A stretch of DNA of 64,000 bases from Brachybacterium sp. P6-10-X1 (GTDB lineage Bacteria > Actinomycetota > Actinomycetes > Actinomycetales > Dermabacteraceae), in NCBI RefSeq assembly GCF_001969445.1, contig NZ_CP017297.1:2666001-2730000 (forward strand), read 5' to 3'. This document shows, piece after piece, positions 41,104 through 49,892 of the stretch; the first letter of the stretch is position 1, and every line of letters begins with the position of its first letter. Made by a program: the position numbers and the translations under genes. Under the pieces are notes generated by a model. It saw nothing but the letters and a program-made list of their open reading frames with translations, was not told the origin of the DNA and searched no databases.

Positions 41104-41221
41104 CCCCCGCTCCTGTCCAGGATCTGGGCCGCGTCGAGTTCCCACCCCGGACGCCGCTGCGCGGCTCCCGGCCGCAGCCCGTACGGTGGAGCCACCGCAG
41201 CATCGCGCGAACGGAGTCCTC

Positions 41222-42100
41222 ATGCACGCCGACCGCCTCACCGATCCGATCTGCCACCACGCCGAGGGGCCCTGCTGGTCCGACAGCTGGGGCGGCCTGC
41301 GCTGGGTCGACATGCTGGCCGGCGACATCATGCAGCTCGACGCAGCCGGCGCCCTCACCCAGCTCGGCGGTGCCCGCACCGCGCATCGCATCACCACGCC
41401 GAGCCCGGTGGTGGCCTGCGTGCGCCCGGCCGTGGGCGGCGGGGCCGTGCTCGCCCTCGAGAAGGGCTTCGCCCTCGAGGACGCCGACGGCTCGATCACC
41501 CCGCTGCCGCCGCTGTGGGAGCAGGACATCCGGATGAACGAGGGGGCGATCGCACCGGACGGGTCGTTCCTGTGCGGCTCGATGGCCTATGACCAGCGGC
41601 CGGGGGCCGCGGCGATGTGGCGCTTGCTGCCGGACGGCACCACCATCGAACTGTTCGGCGACCTCACGATCTCCAACGGCCTCGCGTTCACCGCCGACGG
41701 GACGCGCGCCTATTACGTCGACACGCCCACCGGAAGGGTCGACCTGTTCGACTGGTCCGACGATGCGGGCCTCGTCGGTCGACGCCCGTTCGCGAACCTG
41801 ACCGACCAGGACGGTCACCCCGATGGGCTGACGCTCGACGCCGAGGGCCGGGTCTGGGTGGCGATGAACGGAGGCGGCCAGGTGCTCGGCCTCGATGAGC
41901 ACGGCGAGGTCTGCTCCCGGGTCAAGGTCGGGGCGCGGCAGGTCACGGCCTGCACCTTCGGCGGCCACGACCGCTCGACGCTGTTCATCACCACCAGCCG
42001 GGAGAACCTCGCCGAGGGCGAGGACCCGCAGGCCGGCTCACTGTTCACCGCGTGGCCCGGCGCCCGCGGCCCCGAGAACGAGCGCCTCTTCGGCGTCTGA
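41222..42100 (+). CDS. SMP-30/gluconolactonase-family protein
   Basis: A 292-residue six-bladed beta-propeller lactonase. HHAEGPCWSDSWGGLRWVDM at 12-31 carries the conserved metal-binding Glu. NEGAIAPDGSFLCGSM, SNGLAFTADGTRAYYVDT and GHPDGLTLDAEGRVWVA are the later Asn/Asp-bearing blades. It would open a sugar lactone to the acid, which suits the sugar-acid permease nearby. The ATG at 41222 follows CGGAGT, with a TACGGT -10-like box at 41182. The longer open frame upstream belongs to the debranching-gene remnant. Confidence 0.9.
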   Translation: MHADRLTDPICHHAEGPCWSDSWGGLRWVDMLAGDIMQLDAAGALTQLGGARTAHRITTPSPVVACVRPAVGGGAVLALEKGFALEDADGSITPLPPLWEQDIRMNEGAIAPDGSFLCGSMAYDQRPGAAAMWRLLPDGTTIELFGDLTISNGLAFTADGTRAYYVDTPTGRVDLFDWSDDAGLVGRRPFANLTDQDGHPDGLTLDAEGRVWVAMNGGGQVLGLDEHGEVCSRVKVGARQVTACTFGGHDRSTLFITTSRENLAEGEDPQAGSLFTAWPGARGPENERLFGV

Positions 42101-42162
42101 GCCGGGCACACGGCCGCCGGCACCGCACCGCCGGGCAGCGCCGGCGCCGCCTGGGGGACCAG

Positions 42163-42200
42163 GCCGCAGAAGGTGCCACGGGAGTGACACCTTCTGCGGC
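42163..42200. terminator. Bidirectional terminator with perfect 13-bp stem
   Basis: Arms at 42163-42175 and 42188-42200 are perfectly complementary, with a 12-nt loop. It lies between the convergent lactonase and putP genes. Confidence 0.75.
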
Positions 42201-42222
42201 ACCGTCGCACCGGCAGGGTCGG

Positions 42223-43788
42223 TCAGGCGGTCGTGCCCGACCCGGAGCCGGCCACCTCGGCATCCTCCGGGTGGTCGGGGATCTCGCCGGACGCGAACGA
42301 GGCCTCCATGTCGTCGAACTCCCGCATCGCCACCGCGGGCGGACGGGGCGTGACGAGGCTGACCACCACGGCGAGGATCAGGCAGATCAGGAAGCCGGGG
42401 ATGATCTCGTACAGGTGCTGGTCTCCGAACAGGCCCCAGCTCACGTCGGGCTGGAACTGCCCCCAGGTGAAGGCGACCGCAGCGCCGGCGACCATGCCGG
42501 TGGCCGCACCGGCCGTCGTCAGCCGACGCCAGAACAGCGACAGCAGGACGATCGGACCGAAGGCGGCGCCGAAGCCCGCCCAGGCGAAGGCCACCAGGCC
42601 CAGAACGGAGCTGTCCGGGTTCATCGCCAGGAACAGGGCGATCACGGACACGGCGAGCACGCCGATCCGGCCGCCCCACAAGGCGCCCTTGGCGCTGAGC
42701 TTGACCCCGAACCCGCCGATGAGGTCCTCGATCAGCGCGGAGCTGGAGACGATCAGCTGCGAGGAGATCGTGGACATGATGGCGGCGAGCACGGCGGCCA
42801 GCAGGATGCCGGCGATCAGGGGATGGAACAGGATCAGCGACAGGTCCAGGAACACGGACTCGCCGTTGGTGGTGTCGGTCAGCACCGCATCCTGGTTCTG
42901 CTGGAAGTAGGCCAGGCCGGCGAGCGCGGTGAACACGGCGCCGAGCACGCAGATGATCATCCAGCTCATGCCGACGACCAGCCCGTACTTGGCATCGCGG
43001 GAGGAGCGCAGGGCCATGAAGCGCACGATGATGTGCGGCTGTCCGAAGTAGCCCAGTCCCCAGGCCAGGGAGGAGGCGATCCCGATGAAGGTGCCGCCTG
43101 CGGTCAGGGACCCGAAGTCGGCGTTGACCTGCCGCACGGAGTCGAACATCGCGACCGGGCCGCCCACGACGAACATCGCCATGATCGGGACGACCAGGAG
43201 GGAGACCAGCATGATCAACCCCTGGACGACGTCGGTGTAGCTGGCGCCGAGGAACCCGCCGAACAGCGTGTAGATGATGGTCACGCCGCCGACCAGCAGC
43301 ATCCCGAAGATGTACCTGCCGCCGAACATCGACTCGAAGAACACGCCGCCGGCGACCATGCCGGAGGAGACGTAGAAGGTGAAGAACACCAGGATGATCA
43401 CGCCTGCGGCGATGCGGAGGATGTGCGTCCGGTCGTGCAGTCGGTTGCCGAAGAAGCTCGGGACGGTGATCGAGTTGCCGGCGATCTGCGTGTACTGCCT
43501 CAGCCGAGGCGCGACGAAGAACCAGTTCAGTCCGGCGCCGATCGTGAGTCCGATCGCGATCCACGCCTCGACCAGCCCGTTCATGTACAGCGCGCCGGGC
43601 AGGCCCATGAGGAGCCAGCCGGACATGTCCGAGGCACCGGCGGAGAGGGCGGCGGTGAACGGGTGCAGCTGCCGCCCGCCGAGCATGTAGTCCTCACCGT
43701 CCGACGTCTTGCGGAAGGCGTAGAGGCCGATGCCGATCATGGCACCGAAATAGATGGCGAGGGCGACGATCTTGAAGACGAGATCCAC
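42223..43788 (-). CDS. putP: Sodium/proline symporter
   Basis: A 521-residue solute:sodium symporter with 13 predicted helices. SAGASDMSGWLLMGLPGALYMNGL near 50-73 and AFAWAGFGAAFGPIVLLSLFW near 405-425 are PutP signatures, including the Ser/Gly sodium site. It imports proline with sodium for nutrition or osmoprotection. The hydrophilic C-terminus is acidic. No proline dehydrogenase gene is in the window. Its leader region carries unusual tandem repeats. Confidence 0.92.
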   Translation of the reverse strand: MDLVFKIVALAIYFGAMIGIGLYAFRKTSDGEDYMLGGRQLHPFTAALSAGASDMSGWLLMGLPGALYMNGLVEAWIAIGLTIGAGLNWFFVAPRLRQYTQIAGNSITVPSFFGNRLHDRTHILRIAAGVIILVFFTFYVSSGMVAGGVFFESMFGGRYIFGMLLVGGVTIIYTLFGGFLGASYTDVVQGLIMLVSLLVVPIMAMFVVGGPVAMFDSVRQVNADFGSLTAGGTFIGIASSLAWGLGYFGQPHIIVRFMALRSSRDAKYGLVVGMSWMIICVLGAVFTALAGLAYFQQNQDAVLTDTTNGESVFLDLSLILFHPLIAGILLAAVLAAIMSTISSQLIVSSSALIEDLIGGFGVKLSAKGALWGGRIGVLAVSVIALFLAMNPDSSVLGLVAFAWAGFGAAFGPIVLLSLFWRRLTTAGAATGMVAGAAVAFTWGQFQPDVSWGLFGDQHLYEIIPGFLICLILAVVVSLVTPRPPAVAMREFDDMEASFASGEIPDHPEDAEVAGSGSGTTA

Positions 43789-44069
43789 GAGAGGGCTCCG
43801 ATCTCAGGGTGGGGAAGGGGTGGTCGGGACGGGTGCTGGGAGAAGTGGTCGGGACGGACCGCCGGGGATGATGGACAAAACGGTCACCGGCGAACGCAGC
43901 CGTTCCGCGCGGATCGTGCAGCCGGGGCCGCGGTCGCAGACAGGTGATGCGTCATCCGCGCCCGGGGACGGCGACGGGACGCCGTGCGAGCGCCGAGGAC
44001 CGGGAGGTGCGCTGAGACTACCCCTCTGAGACGCCGATCACCGAGCTCGTTGCCGGACGGTGACATCAT

Positions 44070-44128
44070 TCGCGAGACTCCTCACCGCTCAGCGGGACGT
44101 TCTCGCGAGACTCCTCACCGCTCAGCGG
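44070..44128. repeat. Pair of identical 26-nt repeats upstream of putP
   Basis: Copies at 44070-44095 and 44103-44128 are identical and start 33 nt apart (three helical turns). Each contains TCGCGA at one end and the small palindrome CCGCT-C-AGCGG at the other. They lie about 280-340 nt before the putP start and are probably protein-binding sites. Confidence 0.75.
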
Positions 44129-44303
44129 TGCCGCTCACCGGGGCTTTCTCGGGCCCGTTCCCCATCACCACCACACCGCGCGACGGACCGGGGAGGCACG
44201 AGGCGCAGCCCCGCAGAGATTCGGGTCCGGCCCCGTGGAAGACGGGTCCGGCCCCGCGGAACCACACGGGGCCCGACCGTCGATCCATGGACGGGCACGG
44301 CAG

Positions 44304-44341
44304 TGCGCACGTGGCGTCCAGGAGTGGGAGCCACGTGCGCA
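44304..44341 (-). terminator. Terminator of the glycerol operon
   Basis: TGCGCACGTGGC at 44304-44315 pairs perfectly with GCCACGTGCGCA at 44330-44341; the loop is 14 nt. It lies 61 nt beyond the glpK stop. Confidence 0.7.
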
Positions 44342-44401
44342 TTCGCGGTGGGCCGCCGTCGGCCGAGCCCGGGCGTCCGGCCGCGGAGGGTCGGTCGGGA
44401 T

Positions 44402-45946
44402 TCAGGAGTACAGCGCCTCGGTGTCCTCGTCGACCCAGCCCAGCGTGCGCTCGACGGCCTTCTTCCACAGACGCAGGTAGCGCTCGCGGGTCTCCTCGTC
44501 CATGGTGGGCTCCCAGCGCTTGTCCTCGGCCCAGTTGTCGATGACGTCCTGCTCGCCGTCCCAGAAGCCCACCGCGATACCCGCAGCGTAGGCGGCGCCG
44601 AGCGCGGTGGTCTCGATGACCTGCGGGCGCACCACGGACACACCGAGGATGTCCGCCTGGAACTGCATGAGGGTCTCGTTCTTGACCATGCCGCCGTCGA
44701 CCTTCAGCTCGGACAGCTCCACGCCCTCGCTCTCGGCGTCGGCGATCATCGCATCCAGCACCTCGCGGGTCTGGAAGGCGGTGGCCTCCAGCGTGGCCCG
44801 CGCGATGTGGCCCTTGTTGTGGAAGCGGGTCATGCCGACCATCGCGCCGCGGGCGTCGGAGCGCCAGTGCGGGGCGAACAGGCCCGAGAACGCGGGGACG
44901 ATGAACAGGCCGCCGTTGTCGTCGACCTCCTTCGCGAGGTCCTCGATCTCCGGGGCGTCCTGGATCATGCCCAGGTTGTCGCGCACCCACTGCACCAGCG
45001 AGCCGGTCACCGCGATCGAGCCCTCGAGGGCGTACACCGGCTTGGCGTCGCCGAGCTTGTAGGCGACCGTGGTCAGCAGCCCGTTCTCGCTGCGCACCAG
45101 ATCCTCGCCCGTGTTGATCAGCATGAAGTTGCCGGTGCCGTAGGTGTTCTTGGCCTGGCCCACCTCGAAGCAGGCCTGACCGAAGGTCGCGGCCTGCTGG
45201 TCGCCGAGGATGCCGGCGATCGGGGTGTCGATCAGCAGGTCGTTCTTGCGTCCCGTGCCGTACACCTCGGAGGAGGAGCGGATCTCCGGGAGCATGGACA
45301 GCGGGATGCCCATGTCCTCGGCGATGTCCTCGTTCCAGTCCAGGGTGTCGATGTTCATGAGCATCGTGCGCGAGGCATTGGTGACGTCGGTGACGTGCAC
45401 GCCCCCGTTGGTCCCGCCGGTGAGGTTCCACATCAGCCAGGCGTCGGTGTTGCCGAAGACCAGCTCCCCGGCCTCGGCGCGGGCGCGGGCCCCCTCGACG
45501 TTGTCGAGGATCCACTTCACCTTGGGGCCGGAGAAGTACGTCGCCAGAGGCAGGCCGACGCGTTCCTTGTACTTCTCGGCGCCCTCGTCGCCCGCGAGCT
45601 CGTCGCAGATCCTCTGCGTGCGGGTGTCCTGCCAGACGATCGCGTTGTAGACGGGCTCGCCGGTGTTCTTGTCCCAGACGACGGCGGTCTCGCGCTGGTT
45701 GGTGATGCCGACGGCCGCCAGCTGGTGGCGGTTGATATCGGCGTTCACCAGCGCCTGGCCGACGACGTCGCGGGTGTTCTTCCAGATCTCCTGCGGATCG
45801 TGCTCGACCCACCCGGACTTCGGGAAGATCTGCTCGTGCTCCTTCTGCCCCGAGGCGACGATCTGCCCGGCGTGATCGAAGATGATCGCGCGGGTCGAGG
45901 TCGTGCCCTGATCGATGGACATGATGTACATCGGCTGGTCGTTCAT
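44402..45946 (-). CDS. glpK: Glycerol kinase
   Basis: A 514-residue FGGY kinase that converts glycerol to glycerol 3-phosphate. The N-terminal [15 protein letters not shown] at 10-24, SGWVEHDP, and the later [18 protein letters not shown] segment are specific to GlpK. AAGGAG precedes the ATG. It is the last gene of the operon glpD-glpF-glpK, 91 nt behind glpF. Confidence 0.96.
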   Translation of the reverse strand: MNDQPMYIMSIDQGTTSTRAIIFDHAGQIVASGQKEHEQIFPKSGWVEHDPQEIWKNTRDVVGQALVNADINRHQLAAVGITNQRETAVVWDKNTGEPVYNAIVWQDTRTQRICDELAGDEGAEKYKERVGLPLATYFSGPKVKWILDNVEGARARAEAGELVFGNTDAWLMWNLTGGTNGGVHVTDVTNASRTMLMNIDTLDWNEDIAEDMGIPLSMLPEIRSSSEVYGTGRKNDLLIDTPIAGILGDQQAATFGQACFEVGQAKNTYGTGNFMLINTGEDLVRSENGLLTTVAYKLGDAKPVYALEGSIAVTGSLVQWVRDNLGMIQDAPEIEDLAKEVDDNGGLFIVPAFSGLFAPHWRSDARGAMVGMTRFHNKGHIARATLEATAFQTREVLDAMIADAESEGVELSELKVDGGMVKNETLMQFQADILGVSVVRPQVIETTALGAAYAAGIAVGFWDGEQDVIDNWAEDKRWEPTMDEETRERYLRLWKKAVERTLGWVDEDTEALYS

Positions 45947-46037
45947 CGGAACTCCTTCGTCGTGGATGAGGGGAGGTGTCGTGGATGAGTGCCGAGGAGG
46001 CCGGTGCGGCGCTCGGCGGTCTCAGGGGTCGGGCCGC

Positions 46038-46769
46038 TCAGAAGTAGATGACCGAGACCAGACCGGCGAGGCCGCCGCCGATCAGAGGTCCGGCGACCGG
46101 CACCCACGAGTATGCCCAGTCCGAGCCGCCCTTGTGGGGGATCGGCAGGACCGCGTGCGCGAGGCGCGGCCCGAGGTCTCGGGCGGGGTTGATGGCGTAG
46201 CCCGTCGGTCCGCCGAGGGAGGCGCCGATCGCGAGCACCAGCAGCGAGACCGCGAGCGGCCCGAGCTTGTCCGGCGTGTTGCCGAACATGATGATCACGA
46301 AGACCAGCACGAAGGTCGCGATGATCTCGGTGACCAGGTTCCAGCCGTAGGAGCGGATCTCCGGGCCGGTGGAGAAGGTCCCCAGGATCGTGCCCGGATC
46401 CTTCTCCTGGTCGTAGTGGTTCTTGTAGACCAGCCAGGCGAGCACGGCACCGATGAAGGCACCGACGATCTCGGCGATGTAGTACGTGATCGTGGTGCCG
46501 AACGTCATCGGGATGCCCGGCGCGTATTCGGTGGCCTCGCTCATGAGCAGGCCGGTGGTGACGGCCGGGTTGATGTGCGCACCGGTCTTGAAGGCCGTGT
46601 AGACGCCGACGAAGACCGCCAGGCCCCAGCCGAAGTTGACCATCAACCAGCCGCCGTCTTTGCCCTTGGTCTTGCCGAGGATGTTGTTGGCGACGACGCC
46701 GCCGCCCATCAGGGTCAGCATCGCCGTGCCCGCGATCTCCGACAACAGGATCGTTCCGATCGTTCCCAT
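46038..46769 (-). CDS. glpF: Glycerol facilitator (MIP/aquaporin family)
   Basis: A 243-residue channel with six predicted helices and two NPA half-helices at 67-69 and 194-196. The second is followed by RD (NPARDLGPR); the Asp198 after it is a mark of glycerol-conducting channels rather than water-only aquaporins. GAGGAG precedes the ATG. It admits glycerol for the kinase encoded next. Confidence 0.94.
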   Translation of the reverse strand: MGTIGTILLSEIAGTAMLTLMGGGVVANNILGKTKGKDGGWLMVNFGWGLAVFVGVYTAFKTGAHINPAVTTGLLMSEATEYAPGIPMTFGTTITYYIAEIVGAFIGAVLAWLVYKNHYDQEKDPGTILGTFSTGPEIRSYGWNLVTEIIATFVLVFVIIMFGNTPDKLGPLAVSLLVLAIGASLGGPTGYAINPARDLGPRLAHAVLPIPHKGGSDWAYSWVPVAGPLIGGGLAGLVSVIYF

Positions 46770-46877
46770 GTGTTCTCCTCATCGAGACCGACCTGACGGG
46801 GACAGGTCGGCTGCCGGCTCTCACCGGCGACAGGCCGCGAAGGGCCTCCGGGGCGTGCGATCTGCCGCCCCGCGGCC

Positions 46878-46898
46878 CCCCGGGCTCGGTGCCCGGGG
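46878..46898 (-). terminator. Hairpin downstream of glpD
   Basis: CCCCGGGC and GCCCGGGG arms (46878-46885 and 46891-46898) with a 5-nt loop lie 16 nt beyond the glpD stop. It may end or attenuate transcription into glpFK. Confidence 0.55.
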
Positions 46899-46913
46899 AC
46901 CGCAGAATCGGTG

Positions 46914-48650
46914 TCAGCGCCTCGGCGGCACCTCGGGGACGGCACCGATGCGTGCCGCGGTCTCGGCGTCGGTCCCGGCCTGCTCGCCCTCGAGGCGGGC
47001 GGCGATGTACTCGCGGTACGTCGCGACCTCCTGCGCCTGGGTGCTCTCGTCCCAGCCCAGCTCGGGGCCGACGAGGGCCGCGATCTCCGCGGCGGCGTCG
47101 ACGCCGCGGTCGCGGGTCTCGTAGTCCAGCCGGGTGCGACGCTCGAGGATGTCGGCCAGGTGGCGCGCCCCCTCGGCGCGCACGGCGTACAGCGCTTCGG
47201 CCCGCAGGTAGCGCGGGGCGTGCTCGAGCGGGGTGCCGAGCGAGGGGTCCTCGTCGACCAGGGCGAGCACGTCGGTCAGCAGTGCGCCGTAGCGGAACAG
47301 CAGGCGGTCGATGCGCACCGAGTCGAGGTCGTACCGTCGGGCGATCTTCTGCTTGTCGCGCACCAGGGTCTCGTAGCCCTGGGCGCCGATCACCGGCACG
47401 GAGCGGGTCAGGCTGGGCCGCCCGGGCTGGTGCTCCTTGATCGCGAAGTCGACGATGTCCTCGGCCATCACCCGGTAGGTGGTGAACTTGCCGCCGGCGA
47501 TGGCGGACAGGCCCGGCTCGACCTGCATGACCGTGTGCTCGCGGGAGACCTTCGCCGAGCCGCCGCCCTTCTGCACCGGCTGGACCAGGGGGCGCAGGCC
47601 GGAGTAGACGCCGATGACGTCCTCGCGCGAGAGGTCGTCGGCCAGCACCGCGTTGGCGTGCTCGAGCACGTAGTCGATGTCCTCGGAGGTCGCGCCGACG
47701 TCGGCCGGGTCCTCGGTCCAGGCGGTGTCGGTGGTGCCGATGACCCAGTACTCGTCCCAGGGGATGATGAACAGGACCGACTTCTCGGTCTGGGTGATGA
47801 TGCCGGTCTCGGGCACGGCGGGGATGCGGTCCCGGGCGATGGTGACGTGGATGCCCTTGGAAGCGAGCACCTTCAGGCCGGCGTCGGCCCCGGCGAGGTC
47901 CTGCTGATCCTCGGTCCAGACGCCGCCGGCCAGGAGGGTGTCGCGGGCGTGGACCTCGAACTCCTCGCCGGTCTCCTCGTCCCGCACCCGGGCGCCGCTG
48001 ACGCGCCCGCCCTCGTGGAGGTAGTCGACGACGCTGGTGTAGTTGGCGACGGAGGCGTCGTGCTGCGCGGCCGAGCGCACCAGCATCATCACGAAGCGGG
48101 CGTCGTCCATCTGCGCGTCGTAGTACTCCAGCGCGCCGACGGCCTTGTCGCCGTCGAGCGCCGGGAAGACGTCCATCATCTTGTCGTGCAGCAGGTGGCG
48201 GTGGAAGGGGACGGCGCGCTTGCGGCCGATGGACTGCATCGCGTCGTAGAGCATCACGCCGGAGCCGATGAACGCGCGGTCGACCACCTTCTTGAAGAAG
48301 GGGAAGACGAACTTGACGGGCTTGACCAGGTGCGGAGCGGTGTGCTCGAGCAGCAGGTCGCGCTCGCGCAGGGCCTCGGCGACGAGCTTGAAGTCCAGCA
48401 TCTGCAGGTAGCGCAGGCCGCCGTGCATGAGCTTGGAGGAGCGCGACGAGGTCCCGGCGGCCCAGTCGCGGGTCTCGACGAGGCCGACGGACAGTCCTCG
48501 GGTGGCGGCGTCGAACGCGGCGCCGGCGCCGTTGACGCCTCCGCCGATGACGAGGACGTCCAGGGGGTTCTCGGCAGTGGCGGCGCGCAGGCGGGCGAGG
48601 TGCTCCGTCCGGGCCCCGGGGGTGAGGGCGGACCGGTTCTGATCGGACAC
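46914..48650 (-). CDS. glpD: Aerobic glycerol-3-phosphate dehydrogenase
   Basis: A 578-residue membrane-associated FAD enzyme that oxidises glycerol 3-phosphate to dihydroxyacetone phosphate and feeds electrons to quinone. The FAD loop VIGGGVNGAG lies at 34-43. GTSSRSSKLMHGGLRYL near 70 and AGGKFTTYRVMAEDIVD near 395 are GlpD signatures. The GTG at 48650 was chosen because GAAGGAG lies 9 nt upstream; the ATG six codons earlier has none. It is divergent from a SorC-type regulator. Confidence 0.95.
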   Translation of the reverse strand: MSDQNRSALTPGARTEHLARLRAATAENPLDVLVIGGGVNGAGAAFDAATRGLSVGLVETRDWAAGTSSRSSKLMHGGLRYLQMLDFKLVAEALRERDLLLEHTAPHLVKPVKFVFPFFKKVVDRAFIGSGVMLYDAMQSIGRKRAVPFHRHLLHDKMMDVFPALDGDKAVGALEYYDAQMDDARFVMMLVRSAAQHDASVANYTSVVDYLHEGGRVSGARVRDEETGEEFEVHARDTLLAGGVWTEDQQDLAGADAGLKVLASKGIHVTIARDRIPAVPETGIITQTEKSVLFIIPWDEYWVIGTTDTAWTEDPADVGATSEDIDYVLEHANAVLADDLSREDVIGVYSGLRPLVQPVQKGGGSAKVSREHTVMQVEPGLSAIAGGKFTTYRVMAEDIVDFAIKEHQPGRPSLTRSVPVIGAQGYETLVRDKQKIARRYDLDSVRIDRLLFRYGALLTDVLALVDEDPSLGTPLEHAPRYLRAEALYAVRAEGARHLADILERRTRLDYETRDRGVDAAAEIAALVGPELGWDESTQAQEVATYREYIAARLEGEQAGTDAETAARIGAVPEVPPRR

Positions 48651-48765
48651 GTGGATGCTCCTTCGCAATGTCGCCGGGTGACTCGTGGTCCGTCGCGACG
48701 GTCGCGACGGTCACGGCGGCAATGGGGCCATCCTCGAATCGTCGTGCAGCAGAACGCAAACTCTG

Positions 48766-48779
48766 TGCACGAACGTGCA
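48766..48779. promoter_or_regulatory. Operator palindrome TGCACG-AA-CGTGCA
   Basis: A perfect 6+2+6 inverted repeat in the gap between glpD and the SorC-type regulator gene. It ends on the first base of a -10-like AAGACT (48779-48784) that lies 6 nt before the regulator ATG, so it could serve autorepression and control of glpDFK. Confidence 0.6.
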
Positions 48780-48790
48780 AGACTGATGTC

Positions 48791-49750
48791 ATGAATCCCG
48801 CATCGCGCCCCGACACGCTCTTCGAGGCTGCACGGATGTACTACGGCGAGGGCCGCACCATGGAGTCGATCGCCATCGACCTCGAGGTCTCCCGCTCGAC
48901 GGTCTCCCGGATGCTGCGCGATGCCCGGGAGGCCGGGCTGGTCCAGATCACGCTGCGCCCGCCGGACGCCCACCGGGTCGAGGAGCTGCGCCGGCGGATC
49001 GCCCACAAGTTCGGGGTGCGCACGCGCGTGGTGCCCGCCCGTCGCGGCGACGGCGAGCACGAGCGGCTGGAGGCGGTGGCCGACGCAGGCGCCGATGTGC
49101 TCGACGAGATGCTCGAGCCGGGCATGACCCTGGGGCTCGCCTGGGGCACCACGATCGCGTCGATCCTGGGCAGCGTGCGGGCGCGCCCGATCCCCGGGCT
49201 GCGCATCGTGCAGCTGAACGGCGCGATCAACACGGAGGGCACCGGGCTCACCTACATCTCGACCGTGCTGGCCCGCGCGGCGACGCTCTGGGACGCGACC
49301 GTCCACCACTTCCCGGTCCCGGCCTTCTTCGACTACGCCGCCACCCGGGAGGCGATGTGGCGCGAGCGCTCGGTGCAGAAGGTGCTGGAGACCCAGCGGC
49401 AGACCACCCTGGCCGTCTTCAGCGTGGGGGCCTTCGACGCGGAGGTGCCCAGCCACGTCTACACGAACAACTACCTCACCGGCGAGGACCTGGCCTCGCT
49501 GCGGGCCGACGGTGCCGTCGGCGACGTGTGCACCGTGTTCCTGCGGGCCGACGGCTCCTTCCGGGACATCGCGATGAACGCGCGCGGCTCCGGGACCGAT
49601 CCCCACCGTCTTTCCCGCATCGCCCACCGGCTGCTCGTCGTCTCCGGCTCCCGCAAGGCGCTGCCGCTGCGCGCCGCCCTGCGCGCCGGGGTCGCGACCG
49701 ATCTGGTGATCGACGAGGTCACGGCCGCGAGCCTGCTGGCGCTGCGGTGA
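48791..49750 (+). CDS. SorC-family regulator, probable glycerol operon regulator
   Basis: A 319-residue regulator. The helix-turn-helix TMESIAIDLEVSRSTVSRMLRDAREAG lies at 23-49. The effector domain has GMTLGLAWGTTIASIL near 117-132 and ends with DLVIDEVTAASLLAL, typical of SorC proteins. The ATG at 48791 has no ribosome site but a -10-like AAGACT exactly 6 nt before it. Its divergent position next to glpD makes glpDFK the likely target; the better known actinobacterial glycerol regulators are IclR/GylR or DeoR types, so this is a variation. Confidence 0.87.
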   Translation: MNPASRPDTLFEAARMYYGEGRTMESIAIDLEVSRSTVSRMLRDAREAGLVQITLRPPDAHRVEELRRRIAHKFGVRTRVVPARRGDGEHERLEAVADAGADVLDEMLEPGMTLGLAWGTTIASILGSVRARPIPGLRIVQLNGAINTEGTGLTYISTVLARAATLWDATVHHFPVPAFFDYAATREAMWRERSVQKVLETQRQTTLAVFSVGAFDAEVPSHVYTNNYLTGEDLASLRADGAVGDVCTVFLRADGSFRDIAMNARGSGTDPHRLSRIAHRLLVVSGSRKALPLRAALRAGVATDLVIDEVTAASLLALR

Positions 49751-49821
49751 GACGCCGTCCACCCGCACTCACCCCCGTTGCCGCGCCCACGCCCCGTCGC
49801 CGCGCCCACGCCAACCCCCTC

Positions 49822-49875
49822 TGTGTCAGGTTCTCAGCCATTCGTGGGCCGAAAATGGCTGAGGATGAAGCAATC
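49822..49875. repeat. 54-nt hairpin element, copy A
   Basis: The element begins TGTGTCAGGTTCTCAGCC and ends GAAGCAATC. Its core forms a perfect 10-bp stem (CTCAGCCATT at 49833-49842 with AATGGCTGAG at 49854-49863). It lies between the convergent SorC-type regulator gene and the DUF559-type gene, so it can also act as a terminator. A second copy of the same length is at 51615. Confidence 0.7.
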
Positions 49876-49892
49876 TCGTGGCACGCCGCGTG

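Larger units (their letters stand above)
43789..44401. other. Long intergenic region between glpK and putP
   Basis: A 613-nt stretch without a credible gene. From the putP side it holds an anonymous G/C-rich leader, a pair of 26-nt direct repeats (44070-44128), two CGGGTCCGGCCCCG copies (44222 and 44243, period 21) and the glpK terminator at 44304-44341. Confidence 0.7.

Noticed and set aside
41024..41221. N-terminal extension of the SMP-30 lactonase
   Set aside because: The in-frame upstream codons match the debranching-type remnant, not the lactonase family, and a ribosome site and the conserved N-terminus begin at 41222.
43884..44069. A 61-codon minus-strand frame in the glpK-putP gap
   Set aside because: No ribosome site, Arg/Ala-rich composition and no hydrophobic or domain signal; it looks like chance.
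44070..44128. Riboswitch or T-box in the putP leader
   Set aside because: The repeats are simple DNA duplications; I see none of the conserved riboswitch cores and no antiterminator pair near the start codon.
45943..48816. A 957-codon minus-strand open frame across glpD and glpF
   Set aside because: It is in a shifted frame relative to both clear glp genes and is Arg/Pro/Gly-rich without domains.
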